Assembly: GCF_003182135.1 (NCBI RefSeq)
Contig: NZ_QGTL01000003.1
Coordinates: 124,001-188,000 of the forward strand
From: Nocardia neocaledoniensis
GTDB taxonomy: Bacteria; Actinomycetota; Actinomycetes; Mycobacteriales; Mycobacteriaceae
Reading direction: 5' to 3'
Length of the DNA stretch: 64,000 bases
The stretch's first letter is position 1. Each line of letters begins with the position of its first letter. The notes beneath the pieces are model-generated. The model saw nothing but the letters and a program-made list of their open reading frames with translations. It made no database searches and had not been told where the DNA came from. The translations under genes were made by a program, and so were the position numbers. This document shows, piece after piece, positions 33,647 through 41,963 of the stretch.

Positions 33647-34666
33647 TCAGCGGCGCCTGCCGAACAGCACCAGCGCCAGCGCCGCGATCGCGCCAGCGCC
33701 GAAATAGGCCGCGCCCGCCCCGGCCGACATGCCGTGCTCGACGACGCGCGGCCGGATGACCACCGCGTCCGGCGCCGCGATCGCGGCCGCGCGCTCGTTG
33801 TCGGCCGAGGTCGCCGCCCACGCCGTCGCGAACAGCAGGATCCGGTAGGTCGTGTAGACGAACACCATCAGACCGATGATCGAGCCGAAGGTCGCGCCGG
33901 CCGGGCTGCGCAGCACCATTTGCAGGTAGATCGCGGCGATGAACTTGAACACCTCGAACGCGAGCGCGGCCAGCGCCGCCGCGCGCATCGCGCTGCGCAG
34001 CGAGACCGGCTCGCGCGGCAGCCGGGCGATCATCCAGGCGAACACCGCCCACGAGGCGAGCAGGCCGAGCGCGATCGAGAGCGCCGAGAGCACCAGCGAC
34101 GCACCGGGCAGGTGATCGGCGCCGACCGCCTCGAGCACCTTCCTCCCGAGCCCGCTCGACGCCACCGCCGACAGGCCGAGCGAGACGACGAAAGCGAGGC
34201 CGAGGCCGATGAGTGCGCCCAGATCCGACAACTTGCTACGCCACCACGGCTTTTCGGGACTCTTGGTCGCCCACTGCTCGGTGAGCGCGGCCCGCAGGTT
34301 CGCGATCCAGCCGAGCCCGGTGTACAGACCGACCAGCAGACCGAGCACACCGACCGTGCCGCGCGAGTTGATCGCCTGGTCGATGAGGTCGTTGATCTGA
34401 TCGGCGAACTCACCGCTGTTCTCGACGACCTTGTCCTGCAGCTCGTTCAGCAGTTCGGGCCGCCCGGCCAGGATGAAGCCCGCCACCGAGAACGCCACCA
34501 TCAGCAGCGGAAACAGCGACAGCACCGTGAAGTAGGTGATGCCCGCGGCGTAGTAGTCGCCGCGCTGGCTCTGGAACCGCCCACCCGCCCTGACCAGATG
34601 ATCCAGCCAGGGCCGCTGCTCGACCTGCCGCTTGACGGTGGCCGAGATGTTGTCGATGACCTGCAT
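33647..34666 (-). CDS. YihY/BrkB family membrane protein
   Basis: 339-residue inner-membrane protein of the YihY/virulence-factor BrkB family, syntenic with Rv3335c. About six helices are predicted; GDYYAAGITYFTVLSLFPLL (residues ~37-56) is the family signature, followed by GLYTGLGWIANLRAAL. Function is unclear; members were once called RNase BN in error. It is 41 nt downstream of trpS on the same strand and ends one base from the convergent dacB stop. A final hydrophobic segment ends in FGRRR. Confidence 0.88.
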   Translation of the reverse strand: MQVIDNISATVKRQVEQRPWLDHLVRAGGRFQSQRGDYYAAGITYFTVLSLFPLLMVAFSVAGFILAGRPELLNELQDKVVENSGEFADQINDLIDQAINSRGTVGVLGLLVGLYTGLGWIANLRAALTEQWATKSPEKPWWRSKLSDLGALIGLGLAFVVSLGLSAVASSGLGRKVLEAVGADHLPGASLVLSALSIALGLLASWAVFAWMIARLPREPVSLRSAMRAAALAALAFEVFKFIAAIYLQMVLRSPAGATFGSIIGLMVFVYTTYRILLFATAWAATSADNERAAAIAAPDAVVIRPRVVEHGMSAGAGAAYFGAGAIAALALVLFGRRR

Positions 34667-34707
34667 ACCGCGCGCCCCTTCAGCCGAAACCCCAGGCGCA
34701 CAACGTC

Positions 34708-36706
<1,999 letters not shown>

Positions 36707-36728
36707 GCTGCGCCTCCTCGTCGAGTGC

Positions 36729-36752
36729 ATCTGGCAATAGAATCCACCAGAA
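36729..36752. promoter_or_regulatory. TetR operator copy 1 (mpaB-tetR intergenic)
   Basis: A 24-bp unit beginning ATCTGGC and ending ACCAGAA, with TCTGG and CCAGA as inverted arms. The same unit recurs 30 bp downstream, and the pair lies between divergent MpaB-like and TetR genes. Confidence 0.65.
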
Positions 36753-36758
36753 TTGGCA

Positions 36759-36782
36759 ATCTGGCAAGGGTCTCTACCAGAA
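36759..36782. promoter_or_regulatory. TetR operator copy 2 (mpaB-tetR intergenic)
   Basis: Second copy of the 24-bp palindromic unit, identical to copy 1 at 18 of 24 positions including all arm bases. The 30-bp period puts both on nearly the same helix face. Confidence 0.65.
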
Positions 36783-36809
36783 ACATCTTCCGCGACGGCA
36801 GGACGCAGA

Positions 36810-37448
36810 ATGGGAGCTGTGGCAGCACAACGCACCTACGGTGGCGTCTCGGCCGAACAGCGCCGGGCCCAACGCCGCACCGCCCTGCTGGACGCGGCGC
36901 TCGACATCGTCGCCGAAGAGGGGCAGGCCAAGCTCACCGTCGCGGGACTCTGCGCCCGCGCCGGGCTGAACGAGCGCTACTACTACGAGAATTTCGAGCA
37001 TCGCGACGGCGTGCTCGAGGCCCTGCTCGACCGCATCGCCGAGGAACTGACCGGCGCCATCGTCGCCGCGCTGACCACGGCGCCTGCCGACAGCCGGGCC
37101 CAGTCACATGCCGCGATCGAGGCGGGCATCGCGGTGCTCATCGACGATCCGCGCAAGGCGAAGGCCGCGCTGATCGCGGGCATGGCGACACAGGAGCTGC
37201 GGGCCCGCACGGCCCGCACGGTGCGCGCGTTCTCCCGGCTGGTCGCCGCGGAAGGCACCGGTTTCTACGGGGTGGAGGTGCCGCAGAAGCTCGTCGACTT
37301 CCGCGCGATCTACCTCATCGGCGGGCTGACCCAGACCCTCACCACCTGGCTGGCAGGCGACCTGGATCTCACCCGCGAGGAACTGATCGACCAGGTCACC
37401 GAGGTCTTCGTCCTCCTCGGCGACGACCTCGCCGAACGGCACCGCTGA
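36810..37448 (+). CDS. TetR family regulator, divergent from mpaB
   Basis: 212-residue TetR-family repressor. The HTH segment is KLTVAGLCARAGLNERYYYE (residues ~41-60); the unusual YYYENF continuation is common in this actinobacterial subgroup. ATG 36810 is preceded by GCAGGA; GTG 36819 is an alternative. Two matching palindromes lie between it and the divergent MpaB-like gene. Downstream begins a region of decayed genes. Confidence 0.86.
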   Translation: MGAVAAQRTYGGVSAEQRRAQRRTALLDAALDIVAEEGQAKLTVAGLCARAGLNERYYYENFEHRDGVLEALLDRIAEELTGAIVAALTTAPADSRAQSHAAIEAGIAVLIDDPRKAKAALIAGMATQELRARTARTVRAFSRLVAAEGTGFYGVEVPQKLVDFRAIYLIGGLTQTLTTWLAGDLDLTREELIDQVTEVFVLLGDDLAERHR

Positions 37449-37557
37449 CAAGTCGCCGGGGCCGGCCCAGCCGCCGAAGTCCGGGGACCCGGTCAACGAA
37501 GGGGCTCCGAGGAGGGTGAGGCGGAAGCCTACTGGCAAGCGGTCGGAGCCGACGCCG

Positions 37558-37692
37558 TCAGCCGACCTCGTCGGGGGTCTTGTCGGTGCGGATCCCGCGG
37601 GAGCTCGGGTGCCGCAGCAGCCCGTCGCTACCGACCTCGCGGTACTCGATATCGGCGATCGGCACCGGCACGACCCACCACGCCGCTCGCCG
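37558..37692 (-). pseudogene. C-terminal fragment of an ATP-dependent DNA ligase
   Basis: The minus frame ending at TGA 37558-37560 reads WWVVPVPIADIEYREV, then SDGLLRHPSSRGIRTDKTPD, which matches the end of the ligase domain in LigD/LigC-type ATP-dependent ligases (for example the RLRQSSWRGLRPDK region of mycobacterial LigD). Nothing upstream in this frame is ligase-like, and a stop occurs about 65 codons back, so only the last ~40 residues survive. No start codon or partner domain is present; it is a relic, not a gene. Confidence 0.65.
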
Positions 37693-38034
37693 CACCGACG
37701 ATGCGATGCATTGCCCGGCCGACGGGGCTGGGTAATCGAATCGGGTGAAGGGATCGGGTCAGTGACGCGGATCGTGCTGCTCTCCGAACGCCTGGCGCGA
37801 TTCGAGTAATCCACCGCGAAACGCGCATATCCCGGCGGCGAGACCGAACGCGAGACTCATCGCCAAGAGCGGTCGCCCGGCGGCGCGGCCGCGACTGGTC
37901 GTGTCCTAGTCAGCGTCCGGACCACGTGAACTCTACGTAGACCGGCGTAGCCGACTACGGCATTCGCCGGATGCGCGACATCCGCGGCGGACCGACAATG
38001 GAGCGGGTGGGTTCACCGGGCGTGAGCGGTGAAC
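37693..38034. other. Interval without a supportable gene
   Basis: Only short open frames occur in these ~340 bases. A 33-codon minus frame near 37759-37860 (M S L A F G L A A G I C) could be a membrane-helix fragment but has no recognisable homology. No terminator or tRNA was seen. Confidence 0.5.
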
Positions 38035-38166
38035 ATGAAAGTTCTGGAATACGGTGCGTCGATCACCTTCGCCGGGATCGCCTGTACCAGCGCCACGGAC
38101 GGCGTTCGGTGTACCCACGGCGACCGCTACTTCCGGATCTCGAGCGATTCCTATGAATTCGGCTGA
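38035..38166 (+). pseudogene. C-terminal fragment of a small exported-type protein
   Basis: 43 codons reading MKVLEYGASITFAGIACTS and then GVRCTHGDRYFRISSDSYEF. The YG...C.S..GV.CT....F.IS...Y pattern is the C-terminal end of a family of secreted or lipoprotein-like proteins frequent in Nocardia and mycobacteria, normally 120-200 residues with a signal peptide. A stop 4 codons before the ATG removes any N-terminal part. Probably a remnant, overlapping the YegP relic in another frame. Confidence 0.5.
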
Positions 38167-38370
38167 GACCGAGACTTCGACCCGAGTGGCTGCGGGCAAG
38201 TTCGAGATCTTCGCTGATCAGGGCGGCAAGTGCCGGTGGCGGCTGAAGGCCGGGCAACGGCGAGACCATCGCCGCGAGCCAGGCGTATGAGTCCAAGGAC
38301 GGGGGGCCGGGAAGGGCATCGCCTCGGTTGACTCCTATGCTCCGCGGCGCCACCGCGGAAAACGATCGTT
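38153..38370 (+). pseudogene. Frameshifted YegP/DUF1508 protein
   Basis: From ATG 38153 the frame reads AGKFEIFADQGGKCRWRLKAG, a good YegP/DUF1508 repeat start, then breaks. The matching continuation NGETIAASQAYESKDG and then GKGIASVDSYAP is found in other frames, requiring a +1 change in a G run near 38254, another G-run change near 38302 and a third near 38345. Three separate shifts make simple sequencing error unlikely to explain all. The intact protein would be ~60-70 residues. Confidence 0.7.
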
Positions 38371-38439
38371 CACCGACACTGGTGGCGGCATCGAGGCGAG
38401 CGATCAGCGGCATGTGCGGATACCCGAGCGGCCACGCCA

Positions 38440-38445
38440 TAGGCT
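38440..38445 (+). promoter_or_regulatory. -10 element TAGGCT, leaderless start of the VOC gene
   Basis: TAGGCT is followed by CTTCGA and GTG 38452, a 6-nt leaderless spacing; it shows that this gene, unlike its neighbours, still has a promoter. Confidence 0.6.
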
Positions 38446-38451
38446 CTTCGA

Positions 38452-38856
38452 GTGCACCTGGAGCTCATCACGATCATCGTTGAGGACTACGACTCGGCCA
38501 TCGAATTCTTCGTCGAGAAGCTCGGTTTCGACCTCATCGAGGACTCGCCGTCGATGACCGACGACGGACGTCCCAAGCGATGGGTGATCGTTCGCCCGCC
38601 TGACGCGACGACGGGAATCCTGCTCGCACAAGCGGACGGCGAAAGGCAACAGCGCGCTATCGGCGACCAGGTCGCCGGCCGGGTCGGCTTCTTTCTGCGA
38701 GTCGCTGACTTCGCCGCGGCCTACCAGCGGATGCTCGCAGCCGGAGTGGCGTTCGTGACCGAGCCCCGCACCGAGCCCTACGGCCGGGTCGCCGTCTTCA
38801 ACGACATCTCTGGAAACCGATGGGATCTACTCGGTCCGCCCGAATCCGCGGTGTGA
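38452..38856 (+). CDS. VOC family (glyoxalase-like) protein
   Basis: 134-residue vicinal oxygen chelate protein with two beta-alpha-beta-beta-beta units: HLELITIIVEDYDSAIEFF at the N-terminus and GRVGFFLRVADFAAAY in the second unit, ending with AVFNDISGNRWDLLG, where a metal-ligand Glu would be expected but Asp/Trp is seen. It may be a lyase, dioxygenase or resistance-type binding protein; substrate unknown. GTG 38452 is fixed by the leaderless -10. It is the only intact gene between 37449 and 39233. Confidence 0.85.
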   Translation: MHLELITIIVEDYDSAIEFFVEKLGFDLIEDSPSMTDDGRPKRWVIVRPPDATTGILLAQADGERQQRAIGDQVAGRVGFFLRVADFAAAYQRMLAAGVAFVTEPRTEPYGRVAVFNDISGNRWDLLGPPESAV

Positions 38857-38868
38857 TGACTTCCTCGG

Positions 38869-39020
38869 GTGGTCGACGAAGACAAGAGGCGCGCGATCTT
38901 GGCTCGTCACGCCGAGGGCAGTCGCTCCGGGAATTCTCGCGCGCGGTCGGGGTCGGTCTGGCGGTGGTGCAGGGCGAAGTGCAGGCCGCGATGTCAGCTG
39001 ATATGGCCTCTGGAATGTGA
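38869..39020 (+). pseudogene. Frameshifted helix-turn-helix protein fragment
   Basis: From GTG 38869 the frame reads VVDEDKRRAILARHAEG; after a one-base G-run change near 38916 it continues QSLREFSRAVGVGLAVVQGE and QAAMSADMASGM to the stop. The joined sequence is a resolvase-like HTH (SLREISRxxGVxxxxV). It lies 12 nt after the VOC gene. If the lost G is a sequencing error this would be a ~50-residue small DNA-binding protein, otherwise a relic. Confidence 0.55.
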
Positions 39021-39215
39021 GCATTGAAGGTCGGCCGCGTGCACGTGGCACCGACCAGGGTCGGCGAGCGGCTCGAGGCCGCACGGGCGACCGGACTTCG
39101 TCGACGACGTGCAGCGCGTGCTGGTCTGGTCGATGACGTCGATCCGGTGGTGATGCGGCGGTTGGTCTGGGTGGCGACCGCGCGATTGTGCCGCGCTTGT
39201 TGCCTGGCACCACAC
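38994..39215 (-). CDS. Doubtful small Cys-rich ORF
   Basis: 73-codon minus frame with STRCTSSTKSGRPCGLEPL followed by GRCHVHAADLQC. Four Cys and several His residues in a C-x10-C...C-x-x-H arrangement resemble short zinc-knuckle proteins in actinobacterial phage and plasmid DNA. It overlaps the HTH relic and has no clear ribosome site, so it may be decayed or spurious; I include it because the Cys pattern is not expected by chance. Confidence 0.25.
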   Translation of the reverse strand: MWCQATSAAQSRGRHPDQPPHHHRIDVIDQTSTRCTSSTKSGRPCGLEPLADPGRCHVHAADLQCSHSRGHIS

Positions 39216-39233
39216 CCCGACGCGCCCGAGCGG

Positions 39234-39713
39234 TCAGTCGGTGAGTGCCACCGCGTCGAAGGTCTCCGGCTCGCCCTGCAGGACGACGCGGAAGACGACG
39301 TCGCGGCGCGACCAGTAGGCCGCGCAGTCGCGCATGGCGCTGTCGAACCAGGCGCGCTCGTCGGGTTGTCCGGCGAGCAGGTCGGCCGCGTCGCGCACCA
39401 CGGCCACGTAGCCGGGCGCGTCGCCGACGAAATCGTCCAGGTCGCGCAGGCATTCGTCGAAAGCGTCCTTGTTGGCGCCGAAGTAGTACGGGAACTGGAA
39501 GGCGGCGGCGAACTCGTCGAAGAGCGTGGCGAGCTCGCGCATCTTCGGCCCGCGCAGTTCGCGGACGCGGTAGTCGGCGGGGGCGTCGTAGCGGACGCCG
39601 CTGAACGCCGAGGCGTCGACCGCGAGGGCGCCGAGCACCGGCCGCGCGAGAGCGGCCGGTGCGTCGGTGGTGGGACGAGCAAGGAACTGCGACAGCGTCA
39701 TTCGCTGTGTCAT
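39234..39713 (-). CDS. Barstar family RNase inhibitor
   Basis: 159-residue barstar-like protein; barstars bind and block barnase-type RNases in the cytoplasm. The barstar fold signature is visible from residue ~66: FAAAFQFPYYFGANKDAFDE, then CLRDLDDFVGDAPGYVAVVRDA. An N-terminal extension of ~50 residues precedes it. ATG 39713 shares one base with the stop of the barnase-like gene (TGATG), so toxin and inhibitor are coupled on one transcript beginning at exonuclease III. Confidence 0.88.
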   Translation of the reverse strand: MTQRMTLSQFLARPTTDAPAALARPVLGALAVDASAFSGVRYDAPADYRVRELRGPKMRELATLFDEFAAAFQFPYYFGANKDAFDECLRDLDDFVGDAPGYVAVVRDAADLLAGQPDERAWFDSAMRDCAAYWSRRDVVFRVVLQGEPETFDAVALTD

Positions 39714-40216
39714 CAGCGCATCCTCGTGAAGGTCTCGTAGTGGTCGCCGGTGTACCAGGCGGTGCCGTCGCTGCCGGTGACGATGCGTTCGGCATCCCGA
39801 CCCCGGTTGCGCTGCTTGGGATTGACATCCCACTCCTGGTAGGTCACCGGTTTGCCCGCCGAATCCTTGGGCGGCAGTTTGGTTCCCCGGTTCATCCACT
39901 GCTCGCCGCCCTTGGTGCCCGGCGCGTTCGCCGAATCGGGCCAGCGTCCCGCGTCGATCTCGACGAGGGTGGCGTAGGCGCGATCGGGCACGCCGGCGAC
40001 CTTGGTGACCGGCGCGGCGCCGGTCGTCGCGGCGCTGGAATTGCCCGCGGGGGGACCGGGTTTGGGCGCGGTCTTGGACGTGGTGATCCCGGCGACCGGC
40101 TTGGTGGTGGTCGCGGCCGTGTTCTCCCCGCGACCGGTGAGCAGCGTGAAGCCGACCGCGAGGACGATCAGGACGAGCCCGCCGAGCAGGCCGAGCGTTT
40201 TGCGTGAGAGGTTCAT
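39713..40216 (-). CDS. Membrane-anchored or secreted barnase-like ribonuclease
   Basis: 167-residue guanyl-specific-type ribonuclease. Residues ~8-27 are a hydrophobic signal or anchor, then a Thr/Pro/Ala-rich linker to ~70, then the barnase domain (77-167). Catalytic residues match barnase: Glu128 in TYQEWDVNP, Arg144 in RDAERIV, His159 in GDHYETFTRMR. The absence of a clear Ala-x-Ala site suggests that it may stay membrane-bound with the enzyme outside. ATG 40216 overlaps the exonuclease III stop (ATGA), and its stop overlaps the barstar-like start. Confidence 0.9.
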   Translation of the reverse strand: MNLSRKTLGLLGGLVLIVLAVGFTLLTGRGENTAATTTKPVAGITTSKTAPKPGPPAGNSSAATTGAAPVTKVAGVPDRAYATLVEIDAGRWPDSANAPGTKGGEQWMNRGTKLPPKDSAGKPVTYQEWDVNPKQRNRGRDAERIVTGSDGTAWYTGDHYETFTRMR

Positions 40217-40992
40217 CGGTACTGCACCGTAACGGGTGCGTGGTCGGACCACCGCTGGTCGTAGGCCGCGGCGCGCTCGACGACGGCCTGCTTGGCACGG
40301 CCGGGCAGCTCGCCGCGCGCGAGCTGATAGTCGATGCGCCAGCCCGAGTCGTTGTCGAAGGCGCGGCCGCGGTAGGACCACCAGCTGTAGGGACCCGCGA
40401 CGTCGGGGTGGAGGGCGCGCACCACGTCGACGTAGCCCGCGGCCAGCAGTTCGGCGATCCAGGCCCGCTCCTCGGGCAGGAAGCCCGCCGACTTCTGGTT
40501 GCCCTTCCAGTTCTTCAGGTCCACCTCGGCGGGGGCGATGTTCCAGTCCCCGCTCACCACGAAATCGCCGGTGCGCGTCTTCAGGTAGGCGCCGAACTCG
40601 GCCATGAACCGGTACTTCTCGTCCTGCTTCGGGGTGTTCTCCTCGCCCGAGTGCACGTAGACGCTGGCGACGGTGAGGTCGTCGAAATCGGCCTCGACGT
40701 AGCGTCCCGACTGGGCGAACTCGCTGCTCCCGAACCCGATCCGCACCGCGTCGGGCGTGCGCCGCGACAGGATCGCGACCCCGGCCCTGCCCTTGGACTC
40801 CGGCTCGGCGTGTGTGAGCACCCACCCCGCGTCCAGCGCCGGGGCCAGCGCGGTGGCGACCTGCGCGTCGGTCGCCCTGGTCTCCTGCAGGCAGACGATG
40901 TCGGCCTCGGTCGCGGCCAACCACGGCACCATGCCCTTGGTCGCCGCGGCACGCACGCCGTTGACGTTCACGGTAGAGAGGATGAGAGCCAT
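40213..40992 (-). CDS. xth: Exodeoxyribonuclease III
   Basis: 259-residue AP endonuclease/3'-5' exonuclease of the EEP superfamily. Motifs: STVNVNGVRAA (Asn), CLQETRAT (metal-binding Glu, near residue 37), VSGDWNIAPAEVDL (Asp/Asn near 149-151), and WRIDYQLA and WSDHAPV (Asp-His pair near the C-terminus). It repairs abasic and oxidised 3' ends in DNA. Start ATG 40992 is preceded by a leaderless -10. Its 3' end overlaps the barnase-like gene, an unexpected operon partner. Confidence 0.94.
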   Translation of the reverse strand: MALILSTVNVNGVRAAATKGMVPWLAATEADIVCLQETRATDAQVATALAPALDAGWVLTHAEPESKGRAGVAILSRRTPDAVRIGFGSSEFAQSGRYVEADFDDLTVASVYVHSGEENTPKQDEKYRFMAEFGAYLKTRTGDFVVSGDWNIAPAEVDLKNWKGNQKSAGFLPEERAWIAELLAAGYVDVVRALHPDVAGPYSWWSYRGRAFDNDSGWRIDYQLARGELPGRAKQAVVERAAAYDQRWSDHAPVTVQYR

Positions 40993-40998
40993 TCGGAA

Positions 40999-41004
40999 AC
41001 CGTA
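40999..41004 (-). promoter_or_regulatory. -10 element TACGGT, leaderless start of exonuclease III operon
   Basis: On the minus strand TACGGT is followed by TTCCGA and ATG 40992. This single promoter probably drives exonuclease III, the RNase and the barstar-like gene. Confidence 0.6.
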
Positions 41005-41057
41005 CAATGACAGGTCAGGAACGCGCCCTGAGGACATCGTTGTCCAGGAAGGGGTGA

Positions 41058-41918
41058 ATGACGATGACGTCACGCACCGCGAAGCCCGCTGCCCCGCCCG
41101 CACCCGTCGCGGCCTTGCATCTCGGGTCCGGTGACCCGGTGCTGCTGTTGCACGGTTTCCTGTTGTCGCCGCACTGTTGGGAGCAGGTCGCGCGGCGGAT
41201 GTCGGCCAGTTGCGAGGTCTACGCGCCCGCCTTCGCCGGGCACTGGGGCGGGCCGCGCGTGGAGGGCTGGTCGCTGGATGTGTACGCGCTGGCCGACCAG
41301 ATCGAGGACCAGCTCGACGAGCTGGGCTGGCGCACCTGCCACATCGCGGGCAATTCCCTCGGCGGCTGGGTCGGCCTCGAGCTGGCCCGCCGCGGCCGGG
41401 CCCGCACTCTCACCACGGTGGCGGCGGCCGGTGGCTGGGCCTCGCCGTCGCTGAGCCAGTTCCGGGTGGGCCTGAAGTTCGCGGCGATGATCCCGTTCGT
41501 GGAGATCGGCAAGCGCCTGGGTGGTCTTGCGGTCAACAACGCGCTCATCCAGCAGGTGGCCGCCTTCCTGGTGAGCAAGAACACCGGCGCGGTCCCCCGC
41601 CGCGACCTGGCGGCCGTCCTCACGGCCGTGCTGCACTGCGACGCGATGATCCCGCTCATCCTCGGCAGCCTGCGCGCGCCGGGCATGGACGACCTCGGCG
41701 AACTCGCCACTCCGGTGCGGATGCTGCTCGCCGAGTACGACCGGATCATCCCCAACCACGTCTACGCCACCCGCTACCTGCGCGAACTGCCCGACTCCGC
41801 GGACCGCATCCTGGTCCACGGCGTCGGGCACGTGCCGATGCTGGAGGCGCCGGACCGGATCGCCACCCTCATCGCCGAGCACATCTACGCCAGCCGCGGG
41901 CACCTGCGCGCGGTCTGA
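41058..41918 (+). CDS. Alpha/beta hydrolase
   Basis: 286-residue alpha/beta hydrolase. LLLHGFLLSPHCW gives the HG oxyanion motif (residues ~30-42), GNSLGGWVG is the nucleophile elbow with Ser near 99, an Asp is in AEYDRIIP, and the catalytic His is in VHGVGHVPMLEAP. Helical cap between ~130 and 215. Substrate unknown. ATG 41058 or ATG 41064 both fit the GGAAGGGG site. Divergent from exonuclease III. Confidence 0.85.
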   Translation: MTMTSRTAKPAAPPAPVAALHLGSGDPVLLLHGFLLSPHCWEQVARRMSASCEVYAPAFAGHWGGPRVEGWSLDVYALADQIEDQLDELGWRTCHIAGNSLGGWVGLELARRGRARTLTTVAAAGGWASPSLSQFRVGLKFAAMIPFVEIGKRLGGLAVNNALIQQVAAFLVSKNTGAVPRRDLAAVLTAVLHCDAMIPLILGSLRAPGMDDLGELATPVRMLLAEYDRIIPNHVYATRYLRELPDSADRILVHGVGHVPMLEAPDRIATLIAEHIYASRGHLRAV

Positions 41919-41923
41919 ACACG

Positions 41924-41957
41924 ACGACACCCCGGCCCCTCGGGACCGGGGTGTCGT
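41924..41957. terminator. Hairpin terminator between hydrolase and beta-oxidation operon
   Basis: ACGACACCCCGG pairs perfectly with CCGGGGTGTCGT over 12 bp around a 10-nt loop. It stands between two convergent stops. Confidence 0.8.
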
Positions 41958-41963
41958 GCCGTG

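Noticed and set aside
37516..37809. 97-codon plus-strand frame
   Set aside because: It is antisense to the ligase relic, which explains the same bases better.
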